Shown: positions 1 through 12,800 of the stretch, piece by piece | How positions within the stretch are numbered: the stretch's first letter is position 1 | Layout of the letters: each line of letters opens with the position of its first letter | Assembly: GCF_041260155.1 (NCBI RefSeq) | Contig: NC_091942.1 | Coordinates: forward strand, 258,001-322,000 | Reading direction: 5' to 3' | Source: Ptychodera flava | Taxonomy: Eukaryota; Hemichordata; Enteropneusta; Ptychoderidae | Length of the DNA: 64,000 nucleotides | Position numbers and translations under genes: made by a program | Notes under the pieces: model-generated | Told to the model about the DNA's origin: nothing | Databases searched by the model: none | Seen by the model: only the letters and a program-made list of their open reading frames with translations

Positions 1-442
1 CAAGATGCAAAAATTGTTAGTGGTTCCTGCAACAAATAAGGATTTTTATCGAAAAGGCTTTACTGTAAATAGTGCCAATCAGTGGAATAATGTCGATTTA
101 AATATAAGATCTAGTAACTCATTAAGCAGTTTTAAAACTGCCTACCTGAAAGCTTATTGGGTATAATTTTTTGTGTTTGTAAGTTTTAGTTTTCTTGTTA
201 AATTTGTTTTTGTTATCTAGTGTGATTGTGCATTTTTTTTTCCTCCTGTGTGCAGGTGGTGACTCCTGGCCACTTTTTTCTGTGCATTGTATTGTTCTAG
301 CTTTGTTTGTCATGTTTCATGTTGTTCTGCTTTGTATCAGTTTGTATGTTCATTTGAGGGCCCTGGGGAAGATAAGCATCTTTACTGAAGCTTACCAGGC
401 TACCCTCGTTAAACAAGGTTTAATAAAATAAAATAAAATAAG
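1..442 (+). mobile_element. 3' end of a non-LTR retrotransposon (LINE)
   Basis: The first ~165 bases read without stops as the C-terminal end of a LINE reverse-transcriptase ORF (residues such as NQWNNV followed by FKTAYLKAYWV and a stop near 165). A T-rich 3' untranslated part follows, and it ends in a short TAAAA repeat at about 421-442, which is a typical LINE tail. The element runs off the left edge of the window, so its length is unknown. The clade cannot be assigned from so little sequence. Confidence 0.6.
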
Positions 443-598
443 TCTAATGTCAAACCTCTAAGCTTAAACTTTCTTCAACATGATCGATCAAAACCGTATA
501 TCAACAGTTCCTCCGTCAAGACTCAAAAATCTACACGCGGCGAAATTTGGTGGGAGTGTTTAAAAACCTTGGTACATATGTAGGCTTATACCCTTCTA

Positions 599-720
599 AT
601 ACATCATCATCATTGCTATCACCATCATCATCATCAACAACAACAACAACAACAAAAACAACAACAAGGTCGTCGTCGTTTTCATCATTATCGCCGTCGT
701 CTCGTCGTCGTCGTCGTTTT
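599..720. repeat. Compound trinucleotide microsatellite
   Basis: Runs of CAT, ACA and CGT triplets follow one another. They create a Ser/Thr/Arg-rich open frame (547-789) that I regard as an artefact of the repeat. Confidence 0.85.
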
Positions 721-929
721 TATCATCTTCATGATAGTCCTTGTCATAAATTGTGTTCGTTCTCTAAGCCTATGTCAAACACACACTAACAAAGAGTGTG
801 GTATGATACATTTCCGATGAAAGAACAACATGTTCAAAATGAACACCATCAAATAGTTAAATCCCAGTAAATTGAATTGAAGTGCAAACATAACTCTAAC
901 TGTAAACAGCTAACTGTAGGTAGCTACTG

Positions 930-3901
930 GAGAGGTCAGCAAACACCATAATTCCTCATAAATATAGCATGGTTCAGAAAGTCCTGTTCCCTAATGTTTT
1001 TCATATTTTGTACTTTTTCTTCAACGCTCATCGTGATAAAAAAATCTGTTCCGCTTTTCTGGTACAAGATTGATCTCTCAGAAATATGACTCTTACATGT
1101 GAATAAAAAGTGAAACTGATCATCTATTACATTACTATTACATTCCAGGCAAAGTTTTTCATTTAAAGGTAAATGAGGTTTACATTTCCAACCCATTTCA
1201 ACATGCAAATTATGATCACTCAATCTATATATTTCTCAAATTTCTACGTAACCCGAAATCTGAAATATCTCTTAAATGTTTTTACAACCAAACTTCGTCT
1301 TAAACATTCTATAAGTGCACAATTACAATTTGTTACCACTTCCATTCTTCCTTGAATCATTGAAAAGGGTTCTCTTCCAGGTTTCTGAGTATTGATTTTC
1401 ATACTCGTGTTTTAACTTCTTACATAACTGAGAATAAGAATTTACTCTAAATGCACTGAACACATGACTGTGATTGTAACTTCTCAGAACGTGATGGACA
1501 AATTTTGAACAGGGAGAACTAATATTGTATATTTTCTTTAAGTGAATTTTTCCTGGTAAATTATGTAATCAACACTAATATCTTATCACAGACATATTAA
1601 ACTTTATTTTACAAGGAACCTGCCTAGCTCAGATGTAATGCCCTCAAAAGGGGTGTGTTTGCTTACTCCTAAAATAAACCTGAGATATGCTGGATATGAT
1701 TATACAAAGACGTTCAAGGCAGTTGTCAACGCTTGTAATTTCGGTCCCCCATATTTCAGAACAATATGAAAGCATTGGGACAATCAAACAATCAAAAAGT
1801 TTTAAACACAGCTTCGGATTCAGTATTTTTTACACAATACAGATATTTTATGCTGAATAAAGCTTTTATTGCCTTATTTTTAAGATTAATCTAATTTTGT
1901 TTGAACTTTCCATTCGGTGTAAAAACAACACCTACATAGTGTACTGATTCACTGCTTCAATAACACTTTTGTCGATATAAAATTGCTGATTCCTTATGAA
2001 ACGGTTACCTCTTTTAAATATCGTCGTTTTTGTCTTATTGATATTGATTGAAAGGCCCCATATTTTACTTTAAGCATGCAACTTATCTAAACAATTTCTT
2101 AGACCATCAGCTGATTTTGACATAAGTATCATCTGCATATAAAATGAAATTTAACTTCTGATCTCCGATTTCCATATGAGAATCAAAAGAACCATCCAAC
2201 TAGTCTGGAAGATCATTTAGGAAAATATTAAACAATGTTGGTGACATATTGTAACCCTCTTTCATATCACATGAGGAGATAAACCCATCTGAAATACCAC
2301 AAGACAGTTTAATTTTGTACTGAGTTTCATCATACATAGACTTAACAAATTGTAAAAGCTACCAGATATACCCAACCTCTGCATTTTTAAAAAGAGGCCT
2401 TTTCTCCAAACACAATCAAATGCTTTTCTGAAGTCTGCAAATGCCACATAAAGATTTTTTGATAAATTTTTCAATCTATTCGTGGAGGACATTTTATCTA
2501 CAGCAGTCTTTAACAGAAAAACAGAGTCTGACATACGTCTGTTTTTTCGAAAACCAAACCGGAAAGGGGAAAAAAGATTATATTCCTCAAGATACTTGAT
2601 AAGCCTCCTATTCATCACTGGTGTAAAACGTTTGAGAAACAACTTGAAAGAGCAATTGCTCTATAGTTATTCAGATCACACTTATCCCCCGATTTGTGAA
2701 GTGGAACTAATAAAGTGGATTTCCAAACTGCTGGCAAATTGCTGCTTTGTAAAATGTGATTAAATAACTTAAGAATGCAACTTATACAAAGACTATTTAC
2801 TGACTTTAATCATTTCATTTATAATTAAGTCTTCTCCTGGCGCTTTATGATTTTTTAATTATTTTATAGCAAGCAATAACTCATTGTGTTTGATTGGCAT
2901 ATTAAGATACATATTCAATCTCTTTATTTTTTCAAGGTCATTTAATTCGTTTGAAATAACATTTTCATCGACAGTTGTCGATGAATTATAAAGTGACTTA
3001 AAATATTTTACCCAGCCCTTACAATGTATAGACCCATCTACAGATGCCCCTAATGTCGAACGTTGAAGATTTTTCAAAATATTCCAATACTCAGTTGAGT
3101 TATTATTGGTTGATGCTAACCTGTCAACTAAAAGATCTTCTATACTGTTTTTGTATTAAATTTCAGAAGTTTTCTATAGTTTTTCCTCAACTGAAATAAT
3201 TAATATGCCTTCATAGCAATCTTTAGTTTTTTGCGTAAATTATTACAATCTTAGAAAAACCACTGATTTCTTTTCTTCTTTTTTCCAGGATTGCTGTACC
3301 TAATATTTATACTTTTTCTGGCTCCTTTAGAAAAATGTTAGTTAACGTGGTACCTGCTGAGTTTGTATAAACAAAGCCTTCATCATATTTCAAAAACTTA
3401 TCAAAAGTATTTGTAAAATTTTGATCGCCCATCACACTACTGGAAGCATCAGCACCACTATTTTCCCAAACATATTTTGGCGGAAGCTTATTTGTAGGAG
3501 AATCGTGAACTACTCTGTAATTACAACTCAATGAAGTACTTATGGCACAATGATCAGACATGGCATTAATATCATGCACTTTAAAGTATTGAAAATTCTT
3601 ATAATTTGACTTAGATGTGATACAATAATCAACAGTACTATAGGCCTATTCCATTGGATGACGATAGGTATGCTTTCCAGATAGGTATCCAACAGTTCTT
3701 CTATTAGCAATTAGCAGGTTGTTATTCAGACAAAGATCAATCAATTGTTTAACAAACCTATTACCTTTTGGTAGCGAGAAATCTTTAGAATTTCTTACTC
3801 TAAAATTATCAGATGTATAAAAATGGGGAACTTGAGTATATACTTTATCATCATTCTGGATAAAGTCTGTTAGAAATCCCACCCAACTGTCCACCTTGGC
3901 C
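930..3901 (-). mobile_element. Decayed LINE (endonuclease plus reverse transcriptase), minus strand
   Basis: Read on the minus strand, the pieces come in LINE order. An apurinic-type endonuclease is at about 3901-3307, with NRRTVGYLSGKHTYRHP, then STVDYC across a stop, then MSDHCA. A linker follows at about 3077-2859. Reverse transcriptase is at 2642-2262, with FRFGFRKNR and then FADFRKAFDCVWR. An ILYADDT catalytic box lies near 2125-2150. A C-terminal segment at 1223-936 has a Cys/His cluster (CLECN...FHFLFTC), as in LINEs that end in a zinc-knuckle-like domain. Several stops and frameshifts interrupt the reading, so it cannot be active. The 5' side ends next to a TIR element at 3902. Confidence 0.8.
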
Positions 3902-4033
3902 GGGTAAGCCTCAAGATTCACGATTCATGACTCAAGATTCACGATTCATGATCTGCAGTTTAAGCTAGAAACAGATGCATTTCACTCCATTTTTTGCTCA
4001 CGTGTTTACACATCTGAGCATATGTCGCAGCGA

Positions 4034-4034
<1 letters not shown>

Positions 4035-4116
<82 letters not shown>
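4035..4116. repeat. (TCTG)n microsatellite
   Basis: About twenty TCTG units with two or three interruptions. The run lies near the left end of the TIR element at 3902-5204. Confidence 0.9.
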
Positions 4117-4214
4117 TGGTCCGATATCTCAAAAACGGCTCATCAGATCAGAATCAAATCTGGTACATATATTCAGTTAGCAAATGGCAAGAACTGATTA
4201 GTTTTTGGTGGGTG

Positions 4215-5040
4215 TGGCTTGCATACTTTTGCTCATTTGCATAATTAATGATTTCAGAAAAAACGGATATACATTAAAAACATCTACACACAATTTGCTA
4301 CAAATGTTGATCACACCAAGATATATCAGCAGTGGGAACCATTAAGGGGTGACATGAAAGATAAATGCTAATTTGCATATTTAATGAACTTTCCTAACTA
4401 GGGATATATGTCTGATTTGACTCGATCAAAATTAACCAAACTTGGTATGTACATTAAAGATACTATGATTTAACATTATTGAAAGTCATTAAGCGTTTTA
4501 ACTTCAGCCAATTCCTAATTTGCATATTTCATGAACTTTGTTAATTAGGGATATATATTTGAAATGACTGGACCAAAGTTGATGAAACTTGCTACATATA
4601 TTGAAGCCACTATGATACAACATTTTTGAAAGTCATTAAGCATTTTTACTTCAGCCAATTCCTAATTTGCATATTTAATGAACTTTCCCAATTAGGGATA
4701 TATATCTGAATTAACTTGATTGTAGTTGTTGAAACTTGCTATATACATCAAAGATACTGTGATATAACATTATTGAAAGTCAAAAGACATTTTACTTCAG
4801 CCAAAACTTAATTTGAATATTAAATGAATTTTCATAATTAGGGATATTTCTCTGAATTGACTTGATCAAAATTGATGAAATTTGCTATGTACGTTAAAGA
4901 CTCTATAATACAACATTATTGAAAGTTATTAAGCATTTTCTCTTCAGCCAATTCCTAATTTGCATATTTAATGATCTTTCCTAATTAGAGATATATATCT
5001 GAATTGACTTGACCAAAGTTGACAAAATTTATCGCAGGGT
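4215..5040. repeat. Tandem array, period about 147 bp, about six copies
   Basis: The phrase CTAATTTGCATATTTAATGA recurs near 4368, 4515, 4662, 4808 and 4958, with a weaker first copy near 4220. Each is followed by an AATTAGGGATATAT block and then by TGAAAGTCATTAAGC. Copies diverge by point changes and small indels. Confidence 0.8.
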
Positions 5041-5212
5041 ACTACTTCATGTGTATAGAAGGCACCGTTGACATCCTAATGATGATTTATCATTGTATAT
5101 GAATCGAAAAAGTCAATTAGAGTGAAAATGTATCTGTTTGTAGCTTAAACTGCAGAACATGAACGGTGAACCGTGAATCTTGAATCTTGAATTACGCTTA
5201 CCCTCCTTGGCC

Positions 5213-6692
5213 ATAGTATATTGTTGTAAATAGGAATGTCGATAGCGGTAGGAAATTGGATAATAAAGTTGTATGTAGTAATCGAAGTTTCATTTAGCAT
5301 AATTGATTCATTATTGTCATTACCAGGTTTTAATAGTTTTGGGACGTTTATAATATAGCTGTGATTATCAAATTGCATAGGCCGGGGTGACGAGCCTTTG
5401 ACGCCAATCAATCACCGTCGCTGAGTCACTGACCTTTGCATCGCCGTAGATGTCGTGCAACCACAATTATCTACGGTGTATGTGTGTGTCTGTGTGCGTG
5501 TGCGAGCGCCCCAGCCAGAATCCTGCAGGTCACTAGATTGTTATGGAAAGCGTAGCGCACACCACTGATAAACAACTTTCGCTCTCACTTCCTAGTTTTG
5601 GAGATCTGCCAGTGCCAGTAAACACTTGCTCATTCCGACAGTCTTTGTCAGTTGTTTAATCTAGTCGTGAAAAACTGAACCAAATGAAAATATGAGAAAT
5701 TGGTGTCGATCCTCGACAAATGAGAACCTTGAGTGTTTTGCAGGTAACCGTACCCTGACGGTTGAATCAAATTTTATGCCACGTTTTCTTGTCACCTGCA
5801 GTATTGGCAAAGTCGATCGTTGTTGACACATACAGCATATCTTAAAAAGTAATACGACAAAAAATATTGTATTTATCGCTTTCTTTGCTGCTGCCGTTAA
5901 GTTATATCAGTCGGTTGGGCTTGCATTTCTCCCATCGAGTTGATGATTCCACTGCAATCTCTCTACCCTACATGTATGGCTCAACCACCAAACACTAATA
6001 TCTCACCATCTATACCCTTCTATCGAATAACCTTATAAATTTGCCTTAATTCTATTCAAAATAACAAACCTCATACCCCATGTATTTTCATCCGTTCCGA
6101 ATATAAGGAACTGTTAAATATCACAATCAATAAAAAGACTAAATGCAATTAAGTATGAAATTGTTAACGTGAGTGGTCTCTGTTTTCACTATCAGCGCCA
6201 GGTTGACGCTGTCGATATTGACGAAGGCTGTACTACAAATGCAACATGTTGCACGCGGAAGCTTTATGGGTTCATGTCATCACCATAACAACTGGCAATT
6301 GACCTGGTGATGTAAATATTTAATAAAAAAACTTGGTTGAAAAATAACCGATAACATCGTGTATATAACCACCGCGCAATTTTCCAAAGGTTATATGGAA
6401 ATCAGACCGCAGGCAAGCAACCTAACACAGCTAGGTCTATCCGCTCGGAATTTTGATCGATCGTGCTGTGCTATTACAGTTTTGCCATATTGGGGAACAG
6501 AACCCTTTTCTGCCGTGTAAACGTCACCATCCACCTGAGTAGAGGTGTTGAAATCCTTTTGGACGGTCAGTACAAATGGGTGTCTTTTAATCAACAAATC
6601 TGCGAGTCTCGTCTATGTTAACTGATTTTTTTGAAACGTTTCTTATTATTATTTGAACGTGATCGCGCGATGGAACTTGACAACTTTTAAAT
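5213..6692. other. Region upstream of the formin start; possible 5' UTR and promoter
   Basis: No family is recognised here. A short TG-rich run lies at about 5478-5505. An in-frame TGA at 6678-6680, five codons before the ATG at 6693, supports that ATG as the start if the transcript is continuous there. I see no convincing TATA box, and a transcription start cannot be placed. Confidence 0.4.
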
Positions 6693-6882
6693 ATGGTGAA
6701 GGATAAGAAAACGACTGGATTCGACTCGACGCGGGAACTCGGAGCCGGCAGCGTCGGTCGACGTACCCGTATGGAGGCGGCCAGTTCCATGGCCATGGTT
6801 GAGTCTGCGTCGGTCAGCGCCTACACCGAATCCGAAGCAGGTACCGAGTACGACGAACTCGATGTTTTCAAAGACGGTTTTG
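6693..6882 (+). CDS. Formin exon 1 (start codon; residues 1-63)
   Basis: The ATG is preceded in frame by TGA at 6678. It codes a polar, Ser/Ala/Glu-rich N-terminus without the family's usual myristoylated MGN start. The donor GGTTTTG/GTAAGC leaves phase 1, which the next exon completes as Gly. An alternative start at Met27 in the same exon cannot be excluded. Confidence 0.75.
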
Positions 6883-9800
6883 GTAAGCCTACGCCTCTCG
6901 TTGTAAAAAAGTTGTTTTTCATTAACTATATAATTGAGCCTCGCCACGTAATAACGTGGAAAAGTGGAAGCCTGTTGTAGTGTACAAAGCTGTATGGTAA
7001 ATATTATGATCCGCTCATCATTGATAGGCGTATCCTCAAATTCGCTATGTTTGACGTCAGTAGCTGAAAGAGTAATATCTAGAAATCGAATTTTCGGATG
7101 AAAGAAATCTCGAAATTGAAGGTCAGTATCCAGCCACAAGAAAGATGTGATAGAACGCCAATTAACATCGGACCTATAACCCGATCGTATACTTTACGTC
7201 ATGGCTGGTCATGACGTGTGTAGCCATGATATGGCAATGGCAATTATCGCGTGCTACCAAAATGTACTTTAATGACTCATATTTTTACATGTAAATTGAT
7301 CTATATGTAATCAAATGAAAATATGTGATTATAGGGACGTTTCTGTTGTGTAATTTTATCTCACCCTGTAGTCATCAGAAGACGAATCATAGAATTCTAT
7401 CCGATATGAACGGTTTGTTTGGTTAAAATGACCAAACTTGTGTGTATCCCATAACGCGGATCCCGGAAGTAAAGGTTGGAAACCGCGGTGATTACCAGAA
7501 ACGTCTTTTATTTGACCAAATAGATAGAATATAGATAGGTCTGTTCTAACTTTGGTCACAGTCGGAGGGACTGTGCTTTGGTACATACTAGAAAGTCAGC
7601 TAGTTTAACTGTGGCTTTACACCAAGATAGTAAAAGACAACACAACGTCTGCGATGGAGTGGTAGAGCTGCTATTCGCAGCTACCCCCGTTAGCCTAATG
7701 CCTTTAATTGCATACATATGGTAGCTTGACAAAATGACACCTAAAAGGAATCATACAGAGACACGCATACAGAGAAAATGTTATGGAGGCAAATCTCGAG
7801 GAGTTGGAAACTCCGACAGTAGTATAAACATTTATAAACGCATGATTTTCATCTTTTTCTTAATGGATTTACAAAATCTGATAAGGAATGCAATGGAATT
7901 CTATACTTCACAGGCAACCGGATTTCACACCCGTCGAAACACAATGCGACTTTAAAGGGCGTCAGAGAGGACTTTGAGACTCTCTGAGAATTTAATTGGT
8001 CGTGATTGCCATGTGTCATCGTGTTATCGATTCTACTATGTCGAATGTTGTCTAAGCTTTGTAAATTTGCTGTCATCTGCACGCCAAAAGAATTCATAAG
8101 CATTGGCGACCACTTGGGTGTATATACTGATCTATTCTTGACGATGATAGAACTGAGTGGTCCTTGTTAAATATTAGCCCGACAGGAGAAAACCTGTCGT
8201 AGACGAGATCATAAAATTTTTGGATCAAATTTAAAACACTGGCAAATTTTCGATACCATTCCGTAAGCTGAGAAACCATGGTATAAAAGAGAAATCAATA
8301 CACCGACACTATACAAAGGTAAACTGGTTGTGTAGGAGAATTTACCATGTTACATGTTACAGAACCAGATCTCGAATTCCCAAATAATCAATTCCTGTAC
8401 ACATGCATCACATTTATTTGGAATAACATTTCTGCGTTTGTTTCCACATTTTTCTCCTTTATCCTCAGGAAGTTGACTAATTTGTTTTAAAATCCATAAT
8501 CGACAAGAATGGATACGGACTGCGCGTTATTCCCGGAAGTACTAAAGTTCGGTATTAGTGGCCCCACCTTCTGCATACAATCTTGCCCCAGATGTCATTT
8601 ACAGAGGTCAATATATAATTTATAGAGGGCAATGTGTCATTTATAGAAGGCAATGTTTTTGTTCAGATAAGTCAAATTTGAAAGCTTCGTTTTCATTTTA
8701 ATAACTGTTTCGTTTTTGTTTTAATTAGACACCAAGAGACGTTCGTAATTTTAAATCATTTTTGGGGGCGGGGAAGCAATTCTTACGTATAGGTTTGTCC
8801 TTAACATACATGTTGTAATAGGATTTTTAAATATATTTAATGAAGCTCTGTTCCCGTTGCACATATTTATCAAATTTATTAAATATTGTCACTGTGTTCA
8901 CAATTTCATCTGTTGTAGACAGCAATGAGTAGATAATAAATATGACAAAGAAAAGTAGCGTTGCTATATTATCATCACGAAAAGATGTAGAGAGCTTATT
9001 AAGACTGAAGCATTGATATTTCCTTTTAGCATCATAGAGCTCTAAAATATTCCTTTACACACGACTTCAAGATTGTACAAAGCAAAAACGTTTATTGTTG
9101 TCCATTACGCAATTATATAATATATTTATAAAAAGCGTTGAAGAAAACTATGATTAAAGTTCCATTAGCTGTATCTTCTGGCGATTTTTCCGTTAGTTTT
9201 GATTGAAATGAACACTGGCTCATGTTGAAAAGCCTGTCAAATAACAGAGAATCGCATATTATTCGGAAACATTACGTGCCCTACAACTAAATAACATGTG
9301 ATTTTACGACGAAAATTTCATTTTTTGTCCGGACAGAAATACAAACTCTGTTGACACGCGGATTGCAACGTACGCATTCTTCTGCACCTGCGCGAGCCAT
9401 TTACAGCAATTTCAAAATAAATATTCATTACTTATGCCCGGTACTTACGTCGTAGTCCATTGTCCGAGCACGTTGCGAAGCCAGATGTCTGGCAATCCAA
9501 GACGCAATGTTGTTTTGATCCCACAATAAACGTGAACTTGTACATATCACGTGATCGCGGCGTCACCATATCTGCGTTCTCCCCAGCACGCTGAGCATGC
9601 CAGACGTCAACAAACGAGCTCGGAAGGGCAGCACGTTTGAACAAAAATTAGCACTTTTATGTGGCTATAACACCACTAATCATGTTTGTTTCTTCGTAAA
9701 ACAAAATTTTGCAACAAATATGAGCCTCCAACATGAATTTTCCGAGGTAAAAATGGTCAAAAGTTACAAATAATGGACCTTTAAGTAAGCATCTTTACGG

Positions 9801-12800
9801 GTATCTTTGTAAAGCAAAACATAATTTTCCACTTCATCTTGAAACAGCATCATGACACAAATTTTTTAATACATTTCTCAAAATAGCTTTAAAAATGACA
9901 ATATTATATTGATATGTCCTTGTATTCCTACATTGCAAATGAACGTAATTGGCTAACACTGCATTATTGGCAGTCTTGTACCTCAAATCCTAGATTCTCT
10001 TACAGCCCTACGCTGGTTCCGCACTGTGGTATATTTATCAAAGTGTCAAAGTTCTAAGCATAGTGTGTAGCAAGCAAGGGGCTGTTAGAGAGTCAACTTA
10101 AACAATCCGATGTCAACGGCATCTCTACATCCGCAGCTAGCAACAAGAGAACCGCCATCACCAAGTCGCGAAACTCGGTCACTATTGGGCAAAGAGGCGA
10201 AGTTGCTATAAGATAACAATATCAACAGTAGAATACCCCATCCTCTATCGTTGTTCTAGCTTGCCTAGGGTACAGATCGACAACTGCAAATTGTTAACTG
10301 ACCTTTTTATAGGATTTAAAGATTTACATTATGTGATTATTTGCGAGTTTATCGGATTTGTTTAAGAACTTCGGTCGTCATCAATTGTACATGTTTTGGC
10401 CGTCAGCAGTTTCTTCTCAGAGTCGGTACAAAATCGAAATCATGATGTTTACTCCTTCAGATGTCGGGGCAGTGCAGCTCTTGAAACCGAAAAGGATGTC
10501 GTACGCTCCCACTCTGACTCGGTCGGTTTTCGAACCAAGTGAAGTAATTTGTAGAGGAGTAGTTAATAGGATCACAAATACGAACGCAGCAAACATTTTT
10601 CAAGACATTAAAGTCGAACTTTTGAGAAACAAAATGTCTTTAACGTCGCAGCATGGATGTATTTTCGTGGGTCTTGCGCATGCTCAAGTGAATGCGCCTG
10701 GAGCACAGATTTCTCGGACACTAGAATTTCTACAATACTGGTCTGCTGGAATAAATTATCCTTTCACACTCCTGTTTTTGTGACAATCAAAACTGTTATT
10801 TTCTCTGTAGCGATTAAACAATATTTAACGGCCATTTCTACGTCAAATACCAAAAAATTGTGGCTAATTTCTTTCTCTAATTTCATACTTTGCGCCGTTG
10901 CCCTGATTTTATCCTTGATTATGAAAGAGAACAGTATAAAGAACGTTTGAAGTTTAAAACTGTTTCGAGTGAAGACATTCTTTATTCACTGAGTCGTAGT
11001 GCAAATGATTAATTCTTTCGTTCCTTGGTCTAATATTGTTGAGTTACAGTTGTGATTTTGCTGTGCAGTGCACAACAATTGAAAGAAAACAGATACTGTT
11101 TTGCTTTGCAGACTGTTCTTCTCATTGTTCCATTCAGTTAGTACACGGTCCTTTTGTGCAGAAACCGTGGGTAGTATTAACATCGCATTCTCGTTTTTCA
11201 AAGTTTTGCACCGGATAATGTCTCTCACGCACGAAAAATCATTCATCTTTTTGTGTTGTGGCGATATATTTCAGTTTGTCCATAAGTCATGTTGACTGAT
11301 AAATTACTATAAACACCATTGGAACTTGTTTGGGATAATTGGATGGTGAAGTAATGTCGATTTAATCTACAGATGTTATCTCATCTGCTTTTCTATTTAT
11401 ATTACACACTTGTTTTTATGAGTAATTTGTGGTGTTGCAACATTCAGCTATATGGCACCTAACACTTTTGAGAAATTTGCAAAATATGAAAACCCAATTA
11501 TCCCAAATTAGTTCCAATCGTGTTTATATGATAGAGGAAAAGTCAAAGGGCCAAATGAAGTCATTTTGAAATCGAGCACAACTATTCCTTTCGTTACCCG
11601 GAGACGGAACTTACATGCGATTGACAGGAAGTAACTCATCGACAAATTCCACTGATTTACATTTAGTGTGTTTGTGACTTACCTTTACCCTTATTTATGT
11701 AGTAAACTGTTTATCTGTTTAATTTTACAGGAAACAACGCGATACCGTTGCCTGGCGAAGCCACTATTAATAGGAGATTTGAAAAATACTTGGTAAGTTC
11801 TTCATTACACTAAATATCTGTTGTCTCTCAAAGCTTTATATCTTTCTGTCTATCATTTGTTGATCTGACAGTCCCCTCGTCTAGCTGTACATTCATCTCG
11901 CACTTTGTTTCGTATGCTGTATAATACACAGCGATCATTTCGAATTTGATATTGTGTAATTACGTCGAATGTGCATCCAATCTTTGTCACTCGGCACAGT
12001 ACTCTTCAACAAACTGGAGAAAGCAGACAATGAAAAAATATTTGTCGTTTGTCTCTCAATTTATATGTATATGTACAATGTTAGTTGTGGATATGGCTAT
12101 CCTTGACATCAATGGTTTACAGTAGGTTATCTCTCATCAAGACAGACCCGGTACTTAACGTCTCATCGTAGCAGTAAAGAGTCAACATAATCATTCAAAT
12201 ACCTACGTCACAAAAAATAAAATACAAACTCTTGATTAGCTGTAAACTTTGACAATATTTTTATATTTGTGTTGATGAATAGAGCGCATTTCAACATGTG
12301 TTTGGGAGTAAAATGATAAGTGGCATTTTACAAACGGAACAAATTTAATACTGGACAACGGCTGAGTACCAAACAGCAAATATAGCTTTAACGCAAATGT
12401 CTCGGATATCTAAACTTATCATCATGTACTGGGCATGGGTATCTGTAACTGTGTAGTCAGCACAATTGCTACTCATATGACATACTGCAATATATTCATA
12501 TATTTGTCAACCCCTGTTTATTTCTCCTGCACTTTATTCAAACACATTAGTCCATACGTTTTTCTTCGTGAATAGAATTCGAGAGAAAATATGACCGAAG
12601 AGGGTCGACAACAGTTACGACATCTACCGCTGGAAGACAAATGGCGGTTGCTGAATGAGACGGTAAGCCATGTGTTCGGCCTGTTGACGTAATTGTTGAC
12701 CTTAACTTGAAGTGGACGACTGGCTGCGGCAAAGGATGTTGAAATAAGGGAAACAGTTCTTGATTTAACTTGCTAAACTAAATTATACGTTTAATTTTGT

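Larger units (their letters stand above)
3902..5204. mobile_element. Non-autonomous TIR DNA element with 8-bp target duplication
   Basis: The left end begins GGGTAAGC and continues with two CAAGATTCACGATTCATG-type repeats and CTGCAGTTTAAGCT. The right end is the inverted counterpart (AGCTTAAACTGCAG ... GCTTACCC). Both sides are flanked by CCTTGGCC (3894-3901 and 5205-5212). An 8-bp duplication fits hAT-type transposition. There is no transposase. The interior is a TCTG microsatellite and a tandem array. Confidence 0.7.

Noticed and set aside
3975..4244. Frame rich in Cys-Leu-Ser-Val
   Set aside because: Translation of the TCTG microsatellite.
5145..5411. 88-codon minus-strand frame next to the TIR element
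   Set aside because: It runs through the element border. The part outside does not read as the missing endonuclease segment (GDFNA) of the nearby LINE.
10358..10783. 141-codon open frame in formin intron 1
   Set aside because: No family pattern, no repeat or TE similarity, and no matching splice borders. Chance length in AT-rich DNA is plausible.
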